Part shown: piece after piece, positions 1 through 7,062 of the stretch
Layout: each line of letters begins with the position of its first letter
How positions within the stretch are numbered: position 1 is the first letter of the stretch
Assembly (NCBI GenBank): GCA_018713585.1
Contig: DVON01000293.1
Location: forward strand, 1 to 36,168
DNA: 36,168 nt
Source of the DNA: Candidatus Pullilachnospira stercoravium
Lineage (GTDB): Bacteria; Bacillota; Clostridia; Lachnospirales; Lachnospiraceae
Reading direction: 5' to 3'
Position numbers and translations under genes: made by a program
Notes under the pieces: generated by a model
What the model saw: the letters and a program-made list of their open reading frames with translations, nothing else
What the model was told of the DNA's origin: nothing
The model's database searches: none

Positions 1-70
1 AATTGTTTAAAGAACTTTCGAGGAATGTGTTTCACTGTTCAGTTATCATGGTTCTCTGTCTTGCGACAGC
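1..70 (-). other. Leader of an rRNA operon (16S expected beyond the left edge)
   Basis: Minus strand reads ...GAACCATGATAACTGAACAGTG...GTTCTTTAAACA, a boxA-like motif (consensus TGCTCTTTAACA) at 4-15, downstream of a consensus promoter with an A-tract UP-like region. The rRNA gene itself is not in the window. Confidence 0.6.
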
Positions 71-76
71 TTTTGT

Positions 77-105
77 ATTTTATCACCGAAGTCCGCATCT
101 GTCAA
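77..105 (-). promoter_or_regulatory. Sigma-A promoter, probably rrn P
   Basis: Minus strand TTGACA (105-100), 17-nt spacer, TAAAAT (82-77). Upstream is the A-rich CAGAAAAAAACCGAAAAAACATC. Confidence 0.8.
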
Positions 106-154
106 GATGTTTTTTCGGTTTTTTTCTGAGCTTTCGCTCGCGGCTTTCGCCGAA

Positions 155-243
155 CGGAGAAGGAGGGATTTGAACCCTCGCGCCGCTATTAACGACCTAC
201 TCCCTTTCCAGGGGAGCCCCTTCAACCACTTGGGTACTTCTCC
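155..243 (-). tRNA. tRNA-Ser(GGA)
   Basis: Acceptor GGAGAAG/CTTCTCC, T-loop GGTTCAAATCC, long variable arm, anticodon stem-loop CTCCC-CTGGAAA-GGGAG (anticodon GGA). Confidence 0.93.
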
Positions 244-274
244 ACAGTGCCTGATTTCTATCAGTTTTATTTAA

Positions 275-359
275 CGGAGAGGGTGGGATTCGAACCCACG
301 CGCCCTGCGGACAAACGGTTTTCAAGACCGCCTCGTTATGACCACTTCGATACCTCTCC
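275..359 (-). tRNA. tRNA-Ser(TGA)
   Basis: Acceptor GGAGAGG/CCTCTCC, GGTTCGAATCC T-loop, anticodon stem-loop GCGGT-CTTGAAA-ACCGT (anticodon TGA). Confidence 0.93.
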
Positions 360-408
360 ATATCTTTTCAGTGGTCTTTCGCGCCTGTCTCGCTCAGAGA
401 CAAGAGCT

Positions 409-437
409 ATTTTAGCATCCCATCCCGCTCCTGTCAA
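409..437 (-). promoter_or_regulatory. Sigma-A promoter of the tRNA-Ser pair
   Basis: Minus strand TTGACA (437-432), 17-nt spacer, TAAAAT (414-409). Confidence 0.8.
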
Positions 438-447
438 TACCTAATTT

Positions 448-1158
448 TTATTTTTTTCCATTTTTCTCGTCAAAAAAATTATCGGCGATTACCAGGTCCT
501 CCGGCGTGGTTATTTTTATATTATAATAGGAACCCTCATAGAGCTTTACCGGATGATTTCCGTACCGTTCCACCACCATGGCGTCGTCGGTGATTTTGCT
601 GCAATCACCTGCAAGGGCCTTCTGATACGCCTCCAGCACCAGCGGGAACCGGAAGATCTGGGGGGTCTGTACATTCCACACCCGGCTTCTGTCGGGCGTC
701 TGGATCACAAAACCTTCTTCGTCAACGATTTTTACCGTATCCTTCACCGGCATGCCCGCCGCGCAGGCGCCGCACTGCCGCACCGTTTCCAGTCCCCGTT
801 CCAGAATCTCTCCGTCCACAAAGGGACGGGCTCCGTCGTGGATAAACACGTAATCGCAGGAGCCGCAGGCCTGCAGTCCCTGATATACGGAATGATATCT
901 TTCCTTTCCTCCGGTAACAATGGCGGTTACCTTCCGAAATCCGTACCGCTCCACAATCTCCTTCCGGCAGTATCCGGTCTCTCCCTCTCCGGTTACCAGA
1001 ATAATGCCGTCTATCCAGGGACAGTCCTCAAAACATTTCAGAGAGTAATAGAGTACCGGATATTCCCGGATCATCAGATACTGTTTGTGGACGGCCGCCT
1101 GCATCCGTTTTCCCTTGCCTGCGGCCAGAACCACCGCCATACATCTTTCCTTCATCAC
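448..1158 (-). CDS. ispD: 2-C-methyl-D-erythritol 4-phosphate cytidylyltransferase
   Basis: [14 protein letters not shown] nucleotidyltransferase signature, [27 protein letters not shown]. Confidence 0.93.
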   Translation of the reverse strand: MMKERCMAVVLAAGKGKRMQAAVHKQYLMIREYPVLYYSLKCFEDCPWIDGIILVTGEGETGYCRKEIVERYGFRKVTAIVTGGKERYHSVYQGLQACGSCDYVFIHDGARPFVDGEILERGLETVRQCGACAAGMPVKDTVKIVDEEGFVIQTPDRSRVWNVQTPQIFRFPLVLEAYQKALAGDCSKITDDAMVVERYGNHPVKLYEGSYYNIKITTPEDLVIADNFFDEKNGKK

Positions 1159-2186
1159 CGTTCCCCCAGTTTCAGATTCGGCACTGCGTTCAGATCCAGC
1201 CCGTGCCGCGTCCCTTTCCGATATTCATAGTAAGCAGCCACGCCGATCATCGCGGCATTGTCTGTACAGAAAATGGGTGACGGGTGGTAAAAACGGATAT
1301 GCTCCGCCTCACAGGCCCGCTCCATGGCCTGCCGCAGCGTGCTGTTTGACGCCACGCCCCCTGCGATGGCAAGCCGGTCCATTCCATAAGCTTTTGCCGC
1401 CGCCACTGCCTTTTCCACCAGTGTCTCCACCACCGATTTCTGGAAGGAAGCCGCGATATCCGCCTCACAGATGGGCTCCCCCTGCATCCGGCAGCGGTTG
1501 ATATGATTCAGCACCGCCGATTTCACGCCGCTGAAGCTGAAATCGTAGGGGCCATCCTCCAGCTTTGCTTTGGGAAACGGAATGGCGTCCGGATTTCCCT
1601 CCCTGGAAAGCTTATCGATTTTGGGACCGCCCGGATATCCCAGCCCGATGGCCCGGGCCACCTTGTCAAAGGCCTCGCCGGCCGCGTCGTCCCTGGTTTT
1701 TCCCAGAATTTCAAATTCTCCGTAATCCTTCACAATCACCAGATGGGTATGGCCTCCGGAGACAATGAGACATAAAAAGGGCGGCTCCAGATCCGGATTT
1801 TCAATGTAGTTGGCAGAAACGTGTCCCTCAATGTGATGGACTCCCACCAGCGGAAGTTTTTTCGCCCAGCTGATGGCCTTTGCCTCTGCCACGCCCACCA
1901 GCAGCGCCCCGACCAGTCCCGGTCCATAGGTGACGCCCACAGCGTCCAGGTCATCCAGGGTAACGCCGGCATCCGACAGCGCTTCCCCGATGACCTGATT
2001 GATTTTTTCTATATGCTTTCTGGACGCGATCTCCGGAACCACGCCGCCGTACAGCTTGTGCAGCTCAATCTGAGAGGAAATCACATTGGACAGCACGGTT
2101 CTCCCGTTTTTTACCACGGCGGCCGCCGTCTCATCGCAGGAACTCTCTATAGCCAGTATGAGAATATCTTTTTCATCGCTCATCAT
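1155..2186 (-). CDS. tsaD: tRNA N6-adenosine threonylcarbamoyltransferase
   Basis: [39 protein letters not shown]. Overlaps ispD and rnz by 4 nt. Confidence 0.96.
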   Translation of the reverse strand: MMSDEKDILILAIESSCDETAAAVVKNGRTVLSNVISSQIELHKLYGGVVPEIASRKHIEKINQVIGEALSDAGVTLDDLDAVGVTYGPGLVGALLVGVAEAKAISWAKKLPLVGVHHIEGHVSANYIENPDLEPPFLCLIVSGGHTHLVIVKDYGEFEILGKTRDDAAGEAFDKVARAIGLGYPGGPKIDKLSREGNPDAIPFPKAKLEDGPYDFSFSGVKSAVLNHINRCRMQGEPICEADIAASFQKSVVETLVEKAVAAAKAYGMDRLAIAGGVASNSTLRQAMERACEAEHIRFYHPSPIFCTDNAAMIGVAAYYEYRKGTRHGLDLNAVPNLKLGER

Positions 2187-3097
2187 TCATCCTCCTCAAA
2201 AGCCAGATCCACGGATTTTCCGTCTTTGCCCGCGCAGGCGTTGGGGAAAATCTCCCGCACCTGGGCCATATATTCCTCCGGTTTTACCAGGGACGGACTG
2301 AAATGCGTCAGCCACAGTTCCTTTGGCTGTGCCTCCCTGGCAAGCCTTGCCGCCTCCCGGAAGGTCATATGCTTGTACTCCCTGGCTTTCGCCTCTTTTC
2401 CCGGCTCTCCGTACATGCCTTCGCAGATCATCAGATCGGATCCCGCGGCATGACGGGCAATGGCCTCCACCGGACGGGTGTCGGTGCAGTAGGTTACTTT
2501 GAGTCCTTTTCTTCCCGGCCCCAGCACCATATCCGGCGTATAGACCGTTTCTCCCTCCACAACGGTTTCCCCTTTCTGCAGAGGATTCCAGTATTTCAGG
2601 GGAATTCCCTTTTCCTTTGCCGCCTCCACGGAGAATTTTCCCTGCCGGTGGATCTCCACCGTATATCCGTAGCAGGTCACATTGTGGTTAACCCGGAACG
2701 CGGTGATATCGTAGCCGCCCACCTGAAACTTCTCTTCCGTTCCGGAAAATTCCCGGTATATAACAGGGAAGGGCAGTTCCGGCGCGATCACCCGCAGGGC
2801 GGAGGCCACCCGTTCCAGCCCCTTCGGCCCCGCCAGAAGCAGCGGCTCGGTCCGCTCCGCATTTCCCATGGTCAGAAGCAGGCCCGGAAGCCCGCTGATA
2901 TGGTCGGCGTGGTAATGGGTAAAGCAGATCACATCGATGGGCTTGAAAGACCAGCCTTTGGCTTTCACCGCCACCTGCGTACCCTCCCCGCAGTCGATCA
3001 TCAGGTTGCTTCCATTATACCGCATCATCAGGGACGTAAGAAAACGCCGGGGGAGCGGCATCATTCCCCCGGTTCCCAGCAAACAAACATCTAACAT
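2183..3097 (-). CDS. rnz: Ribonuclease Z (tRNase Z)
   Basis: [32 protein letters not shown] metallo-beta-lactamase motif, LTHFSPS. Confidence 0.92.
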   Translation of the reverse strand: MLDVCLLGTGGMMPLPRRFLTSLMMRYNGSNLMIDCGEGTQVAVKAKGWSFKPIDVICFTHYHADHISGLPGLLLTMGNAERTEPLLLAGPKGLERVASALRVIAPELPFPVIYREFSGTEEKFQVGGYDITAFRVNHNVTCYGYTVEIHRQGKFSVEAAKEKGIPLKYWNPLQKGETVVEGETVYTPDMVLGPGRKGLKVTYCTDTRPVEAIARHAAGSDLMICEGMYGEPGKEAKAREYKHMTFREAARLAREAQPKELWLTHFSPSLVKPEEYMAQVREIFPNACAGKDGKSVDLAFEEDE

Positions 3098-3118
3098 AAT
3101 CTTCCTCTGTCATTTTAT

Positions 3119-3367
3119 CTAAATCAGTTCTACACACTCCTGCACATCCGCCGGAATCTGAAAACTTTTTACCACTTCGTCGTAGCATGCTTCACACAGG
3201 TCAAAGGAATGGTGTTCTCCGTCTTTCCCAGAGAAATATCCCCAGTCCGCCTCCACAGAGCAGACCCCTTCCATCACCGTTCCGTTGGCCACCAGCAGTC
3301 TCTTTCCGCATTTGTTGCAGATCACAGCTGAAATTTTTTCTTTTCTGTCGTCTCGGTAAATTTTCAT
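3119..3367 (-). CDS. Small zinc-ribbon-like protein of unknown function
   Basis: 82 aa with two Cys pairs (CNKCGK...CEACYD), SD present, collinear with the operon. Confidence 0.7.
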   Translation of the reverse strand: MKIYRDDRKEKISAVICNKCGKRLLVANGTVMEGVCSVEADWGYFSGKDGEHHSFDLCEACYDEVVKSFQIPADVQECVELI

Positions 3368-3430
3368 TGATATCCTCCTTCAGGCGTTCTTTGGTTACAG
3401 CCCAATGATACCAAATCCTTATCCTTTTTC

Positions 3431-3895
3431 CTACTGGGAATGGTTTGCAGTACTGGAAGCAGCCTCCCATTTCATGACAATACCGTCCTCCCGGGGGGCC
3501 TCATAATAATTTTTCCTGACGCCCACTTCCTCAAATCCCAGTTTCCGGTACAGATGAATGGCGCCGGCATTTCCCGCCCGCACCTCCAGAAAGAGAGTGC
3601 CAACCCCTGCGCCCTCAAGACGCGCAAGCAGCTCCGCCAGCATCCGGCCGCCGATTCCTTCCTTCTGCCGGCTGCGCTTCACCGCCACGTTGGTGATATC
3701 ACCTTCGCCGGAAGCCGTCACCACGCCGCAGTATCCCAGAATCTCTTCCGCTTCCTCGGCCACCAGAAACAGCGTATCCTCCCGGATCAGGAAACTGAAA
3801 AATCCCGTCTCTGTCCAGGGAACTGAAAAATTTTCTTCCTCAATCCGCATCACCTGTTCCAGATCATCGATCTGCATTTCTCTAATGGTCACCAT
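3431..3895 (-). CDS. rimI: Ribosomal-protein-alanine N-acetyltransferase (GNAT)
   Basis: VTIREMQIDDLEQVMRIEEENFSVPW...NVAVKRSRQKEGIGGRML...LEVRAGNAGAIHLYRKLGFEEVGVRKNYY. Start placed at 3895, inside the 3' end of tsaB. Confidence 0.93.
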   Translation of the reverse strand: MVTIREMQIDDLEQVMRIEEENFSVPWTETGFFSFLIREDTLFLVAEEAEEILGYCGVVTASGEGDITNVAVKRSRQKEGIGGRMLAELLARLEGAGVGTLFLEVRAGNAGAIHLYRKLGFEEVGVRKNYYEAPREDGIVMKWEAASSTANHSQ

Positions 3896-4604
3896 GATTC
3901 TTTTTCGCTTCCCTTTCTGCCCGTTCCCGCTCCGCCTGGGACATCCGCAGGTATTCCGGACGGTGCTCCGCCGCCGTTTCCACCTGTCCGCGGGCATAAT
4001 AAACAGCCCCCAGCGCCGCCACGGCCCCGGCCCTCTGCCGGTTCAGGTGAAGAGGCGCGAAGGAAAACGGAACCTTGGTCAGCTGCTCCAGCTGTTCCCG
4101 GTATACCGCCACCCCGTCGCCCAGGTAAATCACTTCCCGGCCCAGGCTGTTGATCTGTTCCACAATTGCCTCCACTCCCACAGCCATCTGGGGCGCCACG
4201 GTCGCCATCTTATGATCCCGAAATTCATACAGGCCGGTATACACCTGATTTCTCCTGGCATCCATCAGCGGGCAGATCAGTCCCGGCACATCGTACAGAT
4301 TATACGCCAGGGCGTCCACGGTGGGAACCGCCACCAGCGGCTTGTTCAGGGCCAGTCCCAGCCCCTTGGCCGTGGCCGATCCGATGCGCAGGCCCGTAAA
4401 AGATCCCGGCCCTGCCGCCACCGCGATAGCGTCAATGGTATCCAGATCCAGCTCCGTCATGCCGGCAATGGCGTCCAGCATGGGAAGCAGGGTCTGCGAG
4501 TGTGTCTTCTTATAATTTACGGTATACTCCGCCAGCAGGGTGTCATCCTCAACGATGGCCGCCGATGCCACCAGCCCGGAGCTGTCCAGTCCCAGCAATT
4601 TCAT
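3882..4604 (-). CDS. tsaB: t6A biosynthesis protein TsaB
   Basis: MKLLGLDSSGLVASAAIV, AAGPGSFTGLRIGSATAKGL, PLMDARRNQVY. Confidence 0.94.
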   Translation of the reverse strand: MKLLGLDSSGLVASAAIVEDDTLLAEYTVNYKKTHSQTLLPMLDAIAGMTELDLDTIDAIAVAAGPGSFTGLRIGSATAKGLGLALNKPLVAVPTVDALAYNLYDVPGLICPLMDARRNQVYTGLYEFRDHKMATVAPQMAVGVEAIVEQINSLGREVIYLGDGVAVYREQLEQLTKVPFSFAPLHLNRQRAGAVAALGAVYYARGQVETAAEHRPEYLRMSQAERERAEREAKKNHGDH

Positions 4605-4619
4605 AATTTCCTCCTATTC

Positions 4620-4654
4620 TGGCCGAATGGCCATAGAGGTACCCTCCTGAGGGT
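4620..4654 (-). repeat. Double-hairpin intercistronic element, copy 1 (upstream of tsaB)
   Basis: Minus strand ACCCT-CAGG-AGGGT-ACCTCTA-TGGCC-ATTC-GGCCA. It ends 15 nt before the tsaB ATG. Confidence 0.85.
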
Positions 4655-4666
4655 TTCCTCTCTTTC

Positions 4667-4703
4667 CGGCCGAATGGCCATAAAGGTATCCTCCTCAAAG
4701 GAT
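4667..4703 (-). repeat. Double-hairpin intercistronic element, copy 2 (tandem with copy 1)
   Basis: Minus strand ATCCT-TTGAGG-AGGAT-ACCTTTA-TGGCC-ATTC-GGCCG. It overlaps the tsaE stop codon. Confidence 0.85.
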
Positions 4704-5135
4704 TTCCTCACCCAGTCCCTCGATGGTTATCTTCCGGTAGTCAAATCCTTTTTCCAGATCCTTTTCGATTTCCACGGAAATCACCTGTTCCGGCAGCAGT
4801 TCCCGGATCCGGTCCGCCCACTCGATCATGCAGACGCCGTTTCCGAAAAAGTAATCGTCATAGCCGATCTCTTCCATCTCCTCAATATCCCCGATCCGGT
4901 AGACATCGAAATGGTAAAAAGGAAGCCGCCCTTCCTGATATTCCTGCACAATGGTAAAGGTGGGGCTGGATACGGCCTCCGTGATGCCCAGCCCTCTGGC
5001 TATTCCCTGGGTAAATACGGTTTTTCCCACCCCCAGATCCCCTCTCAGGGTGTAAATCTGTCCGGCACGGGCCTGCCGTCCCAGACGTTCCCCCAGCCGG
5101 AAGGTTTCTTCGGGGCTGTTTGTCTCTATAATCAT
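4695..5135 (-). CDS. tsaE: tRNA threonylcarbamoyladenosine biosynthesis ATPase TsaE
   Basis: LRGDLGVGKTVFTQGIARGLG (P-loop), SSPTFTIVQEY, FYHFDVYRI. Confidence 0.94.
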   Translation of the reverse strand: MIIETNSPEETFRLGERLGRQARAGQIYTLRGDLGVGKTVFTQGIARGLGITEAVSSPTFTIVQEYQEGRLPFYHFDVYRIGDIEEMEEIGYDDYFFGNGVCMIEWADRIRELLPEQVISVEIEKDLEKGFDYRKITIEGLGEEIL

Positions 5136-5169
5136 TCTTTTCCCGCCTTTTCTGCGAATTTACTGGCAA

Positions 5170-5267
5170 CAATTTCGGCCTTCCACTGTCCCGCCAGGCT
5201 GCGGGGAACGCAGCCTGTGTACATTCTTTCGTGACAGCGAAGCCGGAAGGCTGAACTGATATGTTAC
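5170..5267. repeat. Composite palindromic (MITE-like) intergenic element, copy A
   Basis: Right end GTGACAGCGAAGCCGGAAGGCTGAACTGATATGTTAC (5231-5267). The left end is an inverted relative (minus strand GGGACAGTGGAAGGCCGAAATTGTTGCC). Between them is the perfect 8-bp hairpin AGGCTGCG-GGGAA-CGCAGCCT. Confidence 0.6.
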
Positions 5268-5554
5268 ATTTACTGAAAGTCCGCCGGACAATGCTGTGTT
5301 TTTCCTGACATCCTGGCTTCCCGGCAGACAGCGACTCTGCTCATTATAGCACAGGGGTTCCCCTGCGGCAAGCTTCCTCTTGCGCCTTTCTCTTCCACAT
5401 ATTATAATATCTACAGTTCACTGACAGCGGCAGCACATTTTCTGCTTCCCAAAAATGGCACCGCTTTGTGAACGGCAGGTTACTGTCCGCGGCAGTTCAA
5501 CCTCCGGCAGAACTGCTGCCAATACCTTCATATTTAAAAAGGAGAGATGACAAC

Positions 5555-6073
5555 ATGGCAAATCCTATTGTTACCATCACCATGGAAAATGGCGATGTGA
5601 TGAAAGCCGAATTATATCCGGAGATTGCTCCGAATACTGTCAACAATTTTATCGACCTGGTGCAGAAGGGGTTCTATAACGGCCTGATCTTCCACCGGGT
5701 AATTCCGGGCTTCATGATCCAGGGTGGCTGTCCCAACGGCAACGGCATGGGAGGTCCCGGTTATTCCATCAAAGGAGAATTTTCCCAGAATGGTTTCGCC
5801 AATAATCTGAAACATACTCCGGGAGTTCTTTCCATGGCCCGGGCCATGCACCCGGATTCCGCCGGAAGCCAGTTTTTCATTATGCACAAAACTTCTCCCC
5901 ATCTGGACGGCGCCTACGCGGCCTTCGGAAAGGTGACGGAGGGGCTGGAAATTGTGGATAAAATCGCTTCCACACCCACCGACTTCCGGGATATGCCGCT
6001 GGAGCCCCAGAAGATCCACACCATCACCGTGGAAACCTTCGGCAAAGAATATCCAAAACCGGAAACCTGCTGA
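5555..6073 (+). CDS. Cyclophilin-type peptidyl-prolyl cis-trans isomerase
   Basis: [58 protein letters not shown]...[18 protein letters not shown] upstream of 5555. Confidence 0.95.
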   Translation: MANPIVTITMENGDVMKAELYPEIAPNTVNNFIDLVQKGFYNGLIFHRVIPGFMIQGGCPNGNGMGGPGYSIKGEFSQNGFANNLKHTPGVLSMARAMHPDSAGSQFFIMHKTSPHLDGAYAAFGKVTEGLEIVDKIASTPTDFRDMPLEPQKIHTITVETFGKEYPKPETC

Positions 6074-6079
6074 TTTTCA

Positions 6080-6120
6080 GGGACATCATACTCTTAGCGA
6101 GCCATGATGTCCCTTTTTTT
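6080..6120 (+). terminator. Intrinsic terminator of the cyclophilin gene
   Basis: GGGACATCAT...ATGATGTCCC (10 bp) followed by TTTTTTT. Confidence 0.93.
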
Positions 6121-6153
6121 GCGCGCCACGCCCGCAAGCAACCCATCCCGCAT

Positions 6154-6210
6154 GAGCGGACATCTGCCGGGCAACCGGCAGAGAAATTCGTTGCCGTAAG
6201 CTGTCCGCTC
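6154..6210. other. Nested inverted repeat with possible pseudoknot
   Basis: Outer stem GAGCGGACA/TGTCCGCTC (9 bp); inner hairpin CTGCCG-GGCAAC-CGGCAG, whose loop GGCAAC is complementary to GTTGCC at 6190-6195. Confidence 0.55.
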
Positions 6211-6216
6211 AACAGT

Positions 6217-6906
6217 TCAGACTCCCGGGCCCATCTCTTTTTCCGGCGTCAGTTTCTCTCCCATCAGAACCTTTCCGTCCAGATCGGCATAGTAAAAGCT
6301 TTCCCCTCTGGCAAGTTCCACCCGTCCACTGGTGGCCTCCACCAGTTCTTTCTCCACCCGGTCCGTTTCTGAAACAGGAACCAGAATCCTCACTTTCACC
6401 CGGTCCGTATATTCACTGTCGAGGGTCAAAAGTCCCTTCTGGCCGATCAGATACAGAATCTTTCCAATTCCGTTATAGTCTGTCCGGATCTCCAGAACCG
6501 TCCCGTACTGCCGCTCTATAATCCGGCTCCGGGCCAGTCCCTCCTGCACAGCCCGGGAATAAGCCCGCACCAGTCCGCCGGTTCCCAGCAGTGTACCGCC
6601 GAAATACCGGGTTACCACCACGGTCACATTATAGAGATCCTCTCCCAGAAGTACGTCCAGCATGGGATGTCCTGCCGTACCCTGAGGCTCTCCGTCATCA
6701 CTGGCCCGCACCAGCTCCTTCCTCTCCCCGATCACATAAGCATAGCAGTTGTGGGTAGCGTTCCAATATTTTTTTCTGACCGCCTCAATAAACGTCAGGG
6801 CCTCCTCCTCTGTCTCTGTCAGCCGGACGGTGGCGATAAAACGGGATTTTTTCTCCACAATTTCTCCGGTCCCGCCCATGTAAATTGTTTTAAAACGCTC
6901 CAGCAT
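6217..6906 (-). CDS. YigZ/IMPACT family protein
   Basis: EKKSRFIATVRLTETEEEALTFIEAVRKKYWNATHNCYAYVIG...RASDDGEPQGTAGHPML...VVVTRYFGGTLLGTGGLVRAYS. Start uncertain (6906, or an upstream ATG). Confidence 0.93.
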   Translation of the reverse strand: MLERFKTIYMGGTGEIVEKKSRFIATVRLTETEEEALTFIEAVRKKYWNATHNCYAYVIGERKELVRASDDGEPQGTAGHPMLDVLLGEDLYNVTVVVTRYFGGTLLGTGGLVRAYSRAVQEGLARSRIIERQYGTVLEIRTDYNGIGKILYLIGQKGLLTLDSEYTDRVKVRILVPVSETDRVEKELVEATSGRVELARGESFYYADLDGKVLMGEKLTPEKEMGPGV

Positions 6907-7062
6907 AAGTCTTTTGTCCTCTCTGTTCTCTTCCTTACTGATACGTTTCATTATAAAATCCTTTCCGGCCTTTTCGCAATAGGAAAATGTGAACTTTTTA
7001 TTTGGGGCTTTTAATAAAAAATGGAATTTGATATAATAATCCAATATAAAGGAGGGACTATC

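Noticed and set aside
247-444. 65-aa ORF (MPDFYQFYLTERVGFEPTRPADKRFSRPP...)
   Set aside because: Translation of the antisense strand of tRNA-Ser(TGA); a typical spurious tRNA-derived ORF.
3558-5234. 558-aa plus-strand ORF
   Set aside because: Antisense to rimI, tsaB and tsaE and runs through the MAIRP repeats; no family features.
5492-5516. Hairpin GCAGTTC/GAACTGC in the cyclophilin 5' region as a riboswitch or attenuator
   Set aside because: Single 7-bp stem with no T-tract or recognisable aptamer; too weak to claim.
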